Below, in pieces: positions 14,571 through 20,274 of a stretch of 21,311 nucleotides of DNA. Position 1 is the first letter of the stretch. Every line of letters starts with the position of its first letter. The translations under genes and the position numbers were made by a program. The stretch comes from UMGS172 sp964424555 (GTDB lineage Bacteria > Bacillota > Clostridia > Oscillospirales > Acutalibacteraceae), in NCBI GenBank assembly GCA_964424555.1, contig CAYRIX010000031.1:1-21311 (forward strand). Direction: 5' to 3'. The notes beneath the pieces were generated by a model. That model had not been told where the DNA came from and ran no database searches. It was given only the letters and a program-made list of their open reading frames with translations.

Positions 14571-14624
14571 AACTCGTGTTACCGCCGTGAAAGGGCGGTG
14601 TCTTAACCGCTTGACCACCGGGCC
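14550..14624 (-). tRNA. tRNA-Glu (anticodon TTC)
   Basis: The 75-nt minus-strand cloverleaf has acceptor GGCCCGG pairing with CCGGGTC (one G-T), the D-loop AGCGGTTAAG, anticodon arm CCGCC-CTTTCAC-GGCGG with anticodon TTC, T-arm with GTTCGATTC and an encoded CCA. It follows tRNA-Met in the same transcript and reads GAA/GAG codons. Confidence 0.96.
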
Positions 14625-14630
14625 AAACAA

Positions 14631-14652
14631 ATCCGCACTGATCAGTGCGGAT
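14631..14652. repeat. Perfect 22-bp palindrome between the tRNA genes
   Basis: The sequence ATCCGCACTGA and its exact complement meet at TGATCA. On the minus-strand transcript it would form a hairpin between tRNA-Met and tRNA-Glu, followed by TTTGTTT. It may be a weak terminator or a processing site. Confidence 0.6.
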
Positions 14653-14658
14653 CGTTCT

Positions 14659-14735
14659 TGGTAGCGGTAGTCGGATTTGAACCAACGACAAATCGGGTAT
14701 GAACCGAGTGCTCTAGCCAACTGAGCTATACCGCC
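14659..14735 (-). tRNA. tRNA-Met (anticodon CAT)
   Basis: The 77-nt minus-strand cloverleaf has acceptor GGCGGTA pairing with TACCGCT-type 3' strand, D-arm AGCTCAGTTGGCTAGAGC, anticodon loop TTCATAC (CAT), T-arm GGTTCAAATCC and encoded CCA. Its features fit an elongator Met; a tRNA-Ile2 with modified CAT cannot be excluded from sequence alone. First gene after the consensus promoter. Confidence 0.93.
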
Positions 14736-14765
14736 ATATATTAAGTTTCACAACTGTGCCCCGAT

Positions 14766-14794
14766 ATTATAATACGGTGAGAGGGATTTGTCAA
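14766..14794 (-). promoter_or_regulatory. Perfect consensus promoter for the tRNA operon
   Basis: On the minus strand TTGACA (14794-14789), 17-nt spacer, TATAAT (14771-14766). This is the only perfect -35/-10 pair in the window, fitting strong stable-RNA transcription. Confidence 0.9.
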
Positions 14795-14864
14795 GAGTTT
14801 TTTTAAAAAATTATGCCTGTGTCGAAAAATGTTTCTTTATATCTTGTTCTATTGCAGATTTATC

Positions 14865-14893
14865 TTTACATTGTACCGACCATAGTGTATAAT
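14865..14893 (+). promoter_or_regulatory. Promoter of the small membrane protein gene
   Basis: TTTACA (14865-14870), 17-nt spacer, TATAAT (14888-14893), about 33 nt before the GTG start at 14927. Confidence 0.75.
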
Positions 14894-14926
14894 CTATAAT
14901 AAATAGACGGTCCAAGGAGGCATACC

Positions 14927-15163
14927 GTGAAAAGATTGACCGCAACCGTTGTAAATCTCCTGTATGTTATTATAACCGTATTTTTAAGCAACGGTTATCT
15001 GTTGTTTTGCAGAAACGCATGGTGGCTTTTACTCGGCATTCCTGCTTTTTTGGTTGTTAATATATATGTGGGTGCCATCGGCCGTAAGCTTTATAAGAGA
15101 GTTTTACGTAAAGCTTGTTTCAGATTTAAAAAACGGCGGACTATGATCCGCCGTTTTGTTTGA
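14927..15163 (+). CDS. Small membrane protein of unknown function
   Basis: This encodes 78 residues beginning with GTG, preceded by AAGGAGG about 6 nt upstream and a good promoter, so it is likely expressed. Two hydrophobic segments (about 7-27 and 31-53, the latter with AWWLLLGIPAFLVVNIYVG) are followed by a very basic C-terminal tail (about 58-75, many Lys/Arg). The tail should lie in the cytosol and could contact membrane or nucleic acid. No family recognised. Unusually, its last ~11 codons and stop overlap the terminator hairpin 15130-15157. Confidence 0.68.
   Translation: MKRLTATVVNLLYVIITVFLSNGYLLFCRNAWWLLLGIPAFLVVNIYVGAIGRKLYKRVLRKACFRFKKRRTMIRRFV
15130..15157. terminator. Bidirectional terminator between convergent genes
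   Basis: An 11-bp stem (15130-15140 with 15147-15157, AAAACGGCGGA) with a 6-nt loop. On the minus strand it is followed by TTTTTT, on the plus strand by TTTTGTTTG. It lies inside the last codons of the plus-strand gene and 9 nt past the end of the minus-strand AraC-type gene. Confidence 0.85.
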
Positions 15164-15165
15164 TT

Positions 15166-16047
15166 TTACATCTTTTTACTCTTACGGTACTGCAATGGCG
15201 TCTGACCGTAGACCTTCTGAAATTCACGGTAAAAGCCTGCCTTCCCGACAAAGCCGACCGATGAGGCGATAGCCTCTATGGTTTCGTCGGTTTTCAAGAG
15301 CATATCAGCGGCCGACTGGATACGCTTGGTTATTATAAGAGTGTGTAATGGCACTCCGTAGTATTGCTTGACAAACCGAGAAAGCTGGCGCTCGCTCAAA
15401 AACAACTTTTCGGCGATCTCACGGTTAGATATGCTTGATGTGTAATGAAGACTGAGGATGGCCTCGAGCTTTAAGAGACGGTCAACGTCTAGCTTTGACC
15501 GGCTCCATTCTCTCTTGTTGTCCAAGTGGATATCTGCAGTGACGGCCAAGCGGCAGAATTCGGACGCAAGCATCAGCTTGTTTAAATATGGTATAACTCG
15601 GTCGGACTGCCGTACAGCTTCCATATTTTTATAGAAATGAGGTGAGACTGCCGAGACGGATATCTCACCGCCATACACCAGCGGTGCGAGCTTATCAAAC
15701 AGGCCTTTATTGCCTTCGGATTTGCATTTTGAACACAAAACACCTGCCGAACACCACTGTGCATTGTCGCCATCAATCTTGGTATGAACAACACCGTTAG
15801 GAATGACCGCCATATCACCTGCTGTCAGGTGATACTGCGATTTATTTGTCCTAATGGTTATTTGACCCGATTTGCATGCAAAGATCTCAGCGTAGGAATG
15901 GGTATGCAAAACGCAAAATCCCAAAGACTTTTTGCTTTTTTCATAAAAGGGAATGTTTATAAGCTTTTTCTGGTTTGGGAAAAACTCAATCAACAGATCG
16001 TCGATCTGGATGGCGCCGTTGTTTTTACTTGCATCAGTATCAATCAC
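15166..16047 (-). CDS. AraC-family transcriptional regulator (minus strand)
   Basis: This encodes 293 residues. The N-terminal half is a cupin domain: CVLHTHSYAEIF (His-x-His), HLTAGDMAVIPNGVVH (the 'GDxxxIPxxxxH' turn), so it probably binds a small ligand, perhaps with a metal. Two Cys in LCSKCKSE near residue 110 are an extra feature. The C-terminal ~100 residues hold two helix-turn-helix motifs: ISNREIAEKLFLSERQLSRFVK and IEAIASSVGFVGKAGFYREFQK, ending TPLQYRKSK. The start is GTG at 16047 with GAGGTGG (16062-16056) 8 nt upstream. Its targets are unknown: the peptide gene at 16298 is divergent, so the shared intergenic region could hold its operator. Confidence 0.92.
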   Translation of the reverse strand: MIDTDASKNNGAIQIDDLLIEFFPNQKKLINIPFYEKSKKSLGFCVLHTHSYAEIFACKSGQITIRTNKSQYHLTAGDMAVIPNGVVHTKIDGDNAQWCSAGVLCSKCKSEGNKGLFDKLAPLVYGGEISVSAVSPHFYKNMEAVRQSDRVIPYLNKLMLASEFCRLAVTADIHLDNKREWSRSKLDVDRLLKLEAILSLHYTSSISNREIAEKLFLSERQLSRFVKQYYGVPLHTLIITKRIQSAADMLLKTDETIEAIASSVGFVGKAGFYREFQKVYGQTPLQYRKSKKM

Positions 16048-16081
16048 AGTTTATACCACCTCAACTCAATATCCACTACGT

Positions 16082-16110
16082 ATTATACCGATATTTTGAG
16101 CATCAGTCAA
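16082..16110 (-). promoter_or_regulatory. Promoter of the minus-strand AraC-type gene
   Basis: On the minus strand TTGACT (16110-16105), 17-nt spacer, TATAAT (16087-16082), about 34 nt before the GTG start. Confidence 0.8.
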
Positions 16111-16172
16111 TAAAAAGTGTACAATTCGGACAAAAATAATTAAAAATAGTCTTAAAATGGTATTTCTTTTAT

Positions 16173-16192
16173 GGAAGTTTTGTGGTATTGTG
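16173..16192 (+). promoter_or_regulatory. Putative extended -10 promoter of the peptide gene
   Basis: GAAGTTTTGTGG followed by TATTGT, with a TGn before the -10. It shares 16 of 20 positions with 16554-16573. The predicted leader to the peptide start is ~100 nt and includes a small stem (GTCTC...GAGAGGC near 16210-16226). Confidence 0.45.
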
Positions 16193-16297
16193 TTGTATGT
16201 AGTCGCATAGTCTCTGTGTGAGAGGCGAATGTTTAATTAGTTAACTTTTACAGTGTCCATATAGCTATAAAATTGAAAGGTAAGGAGTGGGAAGAGC

Positions 16298-16417
16298 ATG
16301 AAAGAATATATTAAGCCTGAAATGACCGTCAAGACCCTCGAGCAGAAAGAAAATATTGCAGCAGGTGATGAGGTTGTTGTATCCGCTTCCCCTTGGTGGG
16401 AGTTCAGCGAGGGCTGA
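16298..16417 (+). CDS. 39-residue orphan peptide, possible precursor peptide
   Basis: A short gene: ATG 16298 to TGA 16417, with AAGGAG at 16282-16287 (10-nt spacing) and a strong terminator 26 nt after the stop. The N-terminal part (MKEYIKPEMTVKTLEQKEN) is charged like a leader; it is followed by IAAGDEVVV and a C-terminal SASPWWEFSEG with two adjacent Trp. Clostridial genomes contain many similarly sized 'MKxYxKPE...' peptides, some proposed as secreted or modified precursors, but I cannot assign a family. No radical-SAM, cyclase, protease or ABC exporter gene is in the window, so a modified-peptide role is speculative. The divergent AraC-type gene and the downstream lipoprotein/two-component operon are its neighbours. 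Confidence 0.65.
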   Translation: MKEYIKPEMTVKTLEQKENIAAGDEVVVSASPWWEFSEG

Positions 16418-16442
16418 TTTCTGAAAACTGCATAGCAAAACC

Positions 16443-16475
16443 AAAGCGTAGCCTAATTGAAGGCTACGCTTTTTT
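16443..16475 (+). terminator. Terminator after the peptide gene
   Basis: A perfect 12-bp stem (16443-16454 with 16461-16472, core GCGTAGCC), 6-nt loop and T6 at 16470-16475. It makes the peptide gene a self-contained transcript. Confidence 0.9.
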
Positions 16476-16553
16476 CTTTTTATTTTTATGATGTATATGC
16501 TATCTTAAATATATAAAAAAACTGTAAATTATTAAAAAAGGTATAGGAATTAC

Positions 16554-16573
16554 AGAAGTTTTGTGATATAATG
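16554..16573 (+). promoter_or_regulatory. Putative extended -10 promoter of the lipoprotein operon
   Basis: GAAGTTTTGTGA followed by TATAAT (16567-16572), with TGA directly before the -10 (TGn-TATAAT). No good -35 is seen, as allowed for extended -10 promoters. Confidence 0.6.
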
Positions 16574-16635
16574 ACTCTGTACAATTATGCAATAATAACC
16601 GCAGTTAAAATGACAGATGAAAGGAGTCGGTATTC

Positions 16636-17964
16636 GTGAAGAAAATAAGCTTGATAGTACTGCTGATTGCGGCATGCTTGCTGTTCACCTCGTGCTCGGG
16701 TATTGGCATAAATATAACCGACAGCCTTTCACCTCCCAAGCCCTCGGGTGAGCTTTACGAGATACAAAAAACCCTTGAGACCTCGGTGGGTGGAGACATT
16801 GATCTTGTTTACCCCTCGTCGGGAGAGTACCGTTCGGCCATTATCACCAAGGATATCGACTCCGACGGTAAATATGATGTCTTTTCGTTTTACAGCACCG
16901 AGACCGATGATAAAACCACCGTTATGCACATCAACTATATCCGTTGGATAGGTGAAAAGTGGGTCTCGGTAAGTGATCTGCAGTTAGACTGCTCGGGTGT
17001 TGAATCGGTGGAATTTGTCAAGCTTGACAAAAGCGATACACCAAAGGTGCTTGTGAATTGGAGCCGCTACTCGGTCACATCAAAGTACCTGTCGGTATAC
17101 AGCATTGATTCAGGTGAGCTTGTCCAGATCGCAGGTGAGGACTATTCGGTCTACTCGGCATGCGATTTTGACTTTGACGGTATTTCAGAGATTGTTGCCA
17201 TCCATCTTGACGCTGAGGAAAAGACCTCGACCGCAACACTGCTCAAATTGGACGAGCAAGGCTTTTCCGAAAAAAGCACCTGTCAGCTTGATGCCAATGT
17301 AACGGCCTACTACACTCCTGTCGTGTCTAAATTTACCGACGGCACAACGGCACTTTTTGTTGATGCCGCAAAGGCTACAGGCATGATAACCGAGGTGCTG
17401 TATCTCGAGGACGGAGAGCTTACGGGAGCATTTCCTATGACGGCCAGCAATGAGAACGTCAATACTCTCAGAGCATCATCGGTACGTGCAGCTGATTTTG
17501 ATAACGACGGTTGCATTGATATTCCTTTGGCGCTGAAGCTCCCGATAATTTCACAGGTTGAGGGTGATAGTGCATATCTCACCGTCTGGAACAGCTTTGA
17601 CGGACAGCTTTTGCAACCAATAGCATACACGGTTATCAACTACACCGACGGATATTACTTTAACATGCCTGAAAATTGGCTGAACACCGTTGCTGTTGAA
17701 CGCAGGCTTCAAAGCCGTCAACGTGTTTTTTACCGTTGGGACGCAGAGCTTAATGAGGTCGGTGAGGAAATACTGTGCATCAGCGCCGTTAAGCTAAGCG
17801 ATTGGGAGGCACAATCGGTCCTTTTGGAGGGATATATTGAGTATGCCCGAAGCTCAGAGTATGTGTTCTGCATTAAATTCGGCAGCAGTGCGCTCAATCC
17901 CGGGGAAAGATATTTTAACCACAATTTCCATCTTATCAACCCCGAAAGCAATAACACCAATTAA
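16636..17964 (+). CDS. Lipoprotein with FG-GAP/VCBS-like Asp-rich repeats
   Basis: This encodes 442 residues starting with GTG, preceded by AAAGGAG. Lipoprotein signal peptide with lipobox FTSC (Cys20), so it is anchored outside the membrane. Three Asp-rich loops typical of beta-propeller FG-GAP/VCBS repeats, which often bind calcium, are visible: DIDSDGKYD (73-81), DFDFDGISE (177-185) and DFDNDGCID (287-295). Between them are beta-rich segments with many Ser/Thr and Tyr, fitting a propeller. No catalytic motif. It is followed 27 nt later by a response regulator and its kinase, so it may be an extracytoplasmic sensor or accessory protein for that system; this is inference from the operon. Its last ~100 residues contain no recognised domain. 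Confidence 0.8.
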   Translation: MKKISLIVLLIAACLLFTSCSGIGINITDSLSPPKPSGELYEIQKTLETSVGGDIDLVYPSSGEYRSAIITKDIDSDGKYDVFSFYSTETDDKTTVMHINYIRWIGEKWVSVSDLQLDCSGVESVEFVKLDKSDTPKVLVNWSRYSVTSKYLSVYSIDSGELVQIAGEDYSVYSACDFDFDGISEIVAIHLDAEEKTSTATLLKLDEQGFSEKSTCQLDANVTAYYTPVVSKFTDGTTALFVDAAKATGMITEVLYLEDGELTGAFPMTASNENVNTLRASSVRAADFDNDGCIDIPLALKLPIISQVEGDSAYLTVWNSFDGQLLQPIAYTVINYTDGYYFNMPENWLNTVAVERRLQSRQRVFYRWDAELNEVGEEILCISAVKLSDWEAQSVLLEGYIEYARSSEYVFCIKFGSSALNPGERYFNHNFHLINPESNNTN

Positions 17965-17991
17965 CAAGTCTAACCGAAAGGGGAAAAGACA

Positions 17992-18699
17992 TTGAAAAGA
18001 ATACTCATCGTAGAAGACGAGCAAAATATCCGAGAGTTTGAGGTCATCAATCTGCGCCGTGTGGGGTATGAGACCGTTGAGGCAGGTTCGGGCGAGGAGG
18101 CTCTGCAGATATTTGATAACGACCGTGCAGGCTTCGACATCGCATTGCTCGACATTTCGATGCCCGGCATGGATGGCTTTACTCTTTGCAAGGAGCTGAG
18201 AAAGCGCTCGCCTCGGCTTGGAATAATTATGCTGACGGCACGTACGCAGGAAATGGATAAGGTCAGCGGACTTATGCTCGGTGCCGACGATTATATCACA
18301 AAGCCCTTTAGCCCAACTGAGCTTAATGCCAGAGTCGACTCGCTCTACCGTCGCATAGAGCTCATGAGTGCAGGCGCATCTGCCGTATCGGAGGAGATCA
18401 AGCACGGTGAGTTTGTGCTCAACATGCGTCGACGCACGCTGTCCAAAAACGATAAGAATATCGAGCTGACGCAGGTTGAATTTCAGATCATTGAGTATCT
18501 GTTTACCAACCCTGATACACCGCTTGACCGTAATGACATTCTGACCCGTGTTTGGGGAGAAAGCTATTTCGGTGAGGAAAAGATTGTTGATGTCAACATC
18601 CGCAGACTTCGCATGAAGATCGAGGATGAGCCGTCAAATCCGAAGCACCTTGTCACCGTGTGGGGCATGGGATATAAATGGTGCACAAATAAAGAGTGA
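17992..18699 (+). CDS. OmpR/PhoB-family response regulator
   Basis: This encodes 235 residues from a TTG start (AAAGGGGA upstream). Receiver domain: ILIVEDEQ (acidic pair Glu8/Asp9), Asp54 in ALLDISMPGMDGF, Thr82 in MLTART and Lys104 in DDYITKPF. The winged helix (about 135-232) has IELTQVEFQIIEYL, the recognition segment EEKIVDVNIRRLRMKIED and TVWGMGYKW. It is the second OmpR-type regulator of the window and is not a recent duplicate of the first. Partner is the kinase starting at 18815, although the two genes are separated by a 115-nt inverted-repeat stretch rather than being coupled. Output genes unknown; the lipoprotein upstream is a likely co-transcribed partner. Confidence 0.94.
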   Translation: MKRILIVEDEQNIREFEVINLRRVGYETVEAGSGEEALQIFDNDRAGFDIALLDISMPGMDGFTLCKELRKRSPRLGIIMLTARTQEMDKVSGLMLGADDYITKPFSPTELNARVDSLYRRIELMSAGASAVSEEIKHGEFVLNMRRRTLSKNDKNIELTQVEFQIIEYLFTNPDTPLDRNDILTRVWGESYFGEEKIVDVNIRRLRMKIEDEPSNPKHLVTVWGMGYKWCTNKE

Positions 18700-18797
18700 A
18701 AAGATAAGAGAGAAGAGTGAAAAGATAATGTGTTCCGCAGAGCGGAACGGATTTAAAACCGCTTTTCTTCACTATTCGCTCTTATCTATTACTTCAA
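18694..18797. repeat. Inverted-repeat (MITE-like) element between regulator and kinase genes
   Basis: AGATAAGAGAGAAGAGTGAA at 18702-18721 has a near-complementary partner at 18768-18787 (18 of 20 positions pair). Inside is a 7-bp hairpin GTTCCGC-AGA-GCGGAAC (18732-18748). The left end also carries a perfect 14-nt direct repeat (GAGTGAAAAGATAA at 18694-18707 and 18715-18728, period 21). The regulator's stop codon lies inside the first direct repeat. No mobile-element gene is seen. Confidence 0.65.
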
Positions 18798-18814
18798 ACA
18801 AGGGGGTGAGACTG

Positions 18815-20272
18815 TTGGAAACCAATATCAAGCTACATAGCATAACAACACGCTGGATACGAAACGTCATGACGTTGGACTTTTTGATAATTCTGGTTTG
18901 TGAGATATTTATCGGAGTATTTATGTTCGGCTACTACCGTGATATGGTTATAGATGCGTCATCGGGGTATGTTCGTGACATCAATATGCTGTCAGTAGCT
19001 GATGAAAAGAGCTTTCCTGCCGCCGCAAGAAGCTATGCACAGACCTTTCAGCACCGTGACAAGGTAGAGGTTCAGATATTTGATGCCGACGACAATATGC
19101 TGGTCACCACCAACGGTTTCGCTTCTTTAGGAGTGGCTGAGGTCGCTACCGACTATTCCGAGGCTAAGGAAACGGGTGCCGAGGCATGGTGGTACGGTGA
19201 AAATGATAACGGCGAAAAGGTGTTGGCCGTCACCAATATCCTGCCCGATCTCGGCAACGGCTCTCACGGTGCATACCGTGTTTTGGTTTCGATGGAGGAG
19301 GTAATCGACAGCTATTCGCTGTTTTTGACGGCTGCCATCCTTGTCGGTGTGCTGGCACTGGGATTTTCAACGGTAACGGGTGTGTATTTTATACGCTCCA
19401 TTGTCCGACCTGTGCGTGAGGTCACCGCCACTGCCCGAAAGATTGCCTCGGGAGACCTTGAGACAAGGCTTTTGGTAAAGCAGAACGACGAAATAGGCGA
19501 GCTTTGCGATACTATAAACTATATGGCCGCCGAGCTTGAAAACAACGGCAAATCCAAGAATGATTTTATTTCCTCGGTCTCACACGAGCTGAGAACACCG
19601 CTGACCGCTATTAAGGGCTGGGGCGAGACGGTTCGTATGTCGATAGGCGAGGATGACGAGGTCGTAAAGCGAGGCGTTGATGTCATGCTTGGCGAGGCTG
19701 ACCGACTCTCGGGTCTGGTTGAGGAGCTGTTGGATTTCTCACGTATCGAGGCAGGAAAGCTGACTATAACCACATCGCTTAATGACCCTGTTACTATAGT
19801 CGGCTCGGTGGTCGATATGTATGAGGAGATAGCGCGTCAGCAGAAGATATCGTTGGTCTTTGTAAAGCCCGACGAAAACGAAATGATAATGGCCGACCGT
19901 GACCGTATAAAGCAGGTTTTTATCAATGTTATAGATAATGCCGTAAAGTATACCGAGGCAGGTGGTCACATCGTCGTTTCAGCCTTTAATGAGGAGGGCT
20001 GTATCCGTGTCACAATAAGCGATACGGGTTGCGGAATAGCCGCAAGGGACCTTAATCATGTTAAGGAAAAGTTTTTCAAAGCCAATACCAACGTGCGTGG
20101 TTCGGGAATAGGCCTCGCCGTTGCAGATGAGATAATCAAAAGTCATAACGGCCTCATGTTTTTGGAAAGCACAGAGGGTGAAGGCACAACGGTAACCGTT
20201 GTATTGCCAACCGTTAAGGCTCAGCCTGATGAGGTGACCGAGGTCATTTTCCCGCCTGAGCAGAAAGGATAA
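18815..20272 (+). CDS. Membrane sensor histidine kinase with extracellular domain
   Basis: This encodes 485 residues from TTG 18815 (AAGGGGGTGA just upstream; in-frame starts further up would translate the repeat element). Layout: transmembrane helix ~21-41, extracytoplasmic sensor domain ~42-167 (PAS/Cache-like length, containing VEVQIFDADDNMLVTTNG), second helix ~168-193, HAMP 194-242 (IVRPVREVTATARKIASGDLE), phospho-His257 in SVSHELRTPLTAIKGWGE, ATPase domain with NVIDNAVKYTE, DTGCGIA and GSGIGLAVADEI. This is a WalK/PhoR-like architecture. It phosphorylates the regulator encoded upstream. The neighbouring lipoprotein could be a ligand or accessory subunit of the sensor domain (inference). 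yqhQ starts 3 nt after its stop, so the two are probably co-transcribed. Confidence 0.93.
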   Translation: METNIKLHSITTRWIRNVMTLDFLIILVCEIFIGVFMFGYYRDMVIDASSGYVRDINMLSVADEKSFPAAARSYAQTFQHRDKVEVQIFDADDNMLVTTNGFASLGVAEVATDYSEAKETGAEAWWYGENDNGEKVLAVTNILPDLGNGSHGAYRVLVSMEEVIDSYSLFLTAAILVGVLALGFSTVTGVYFIRSIVRPVREVTATARKIASGDLETRLLVKQNDEIGELCDTINYMAAELENNGKSKNDFISSVSHELRTPLTAIKGWGETVRMSIGEDDEVVKRGVDVMLGEADRLSGLVEELLDFSRIEAGKLTITTSLNDPVTIVGSVVDMYEEIARQQKISLVFVKPDENEMIMADRDRIKQVFINVIDNAVKYTEAGGHIVVSAFNEEGCIRVTISDTGCGIAARDLNHVKEKFFKANTNVRGSGIGLAVADEIIKSHNGLMFLESTEGEGTTVTVVLPTVKAQPDEVTEVIFPPEQKG

Positions 20273-20274
20273 CA

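Noticed and set aside
14373..14720. 115-codon minus-strand open frame
   Set aside because: It is made of tRNA-Glu, part of tRNA-Met, terminators and repeat sequence.
17854..18405. 183-codon minus-strand open frame
   Set aside because: Shadow of the lipoprotein and response-regulator genes, with no start context of its own.
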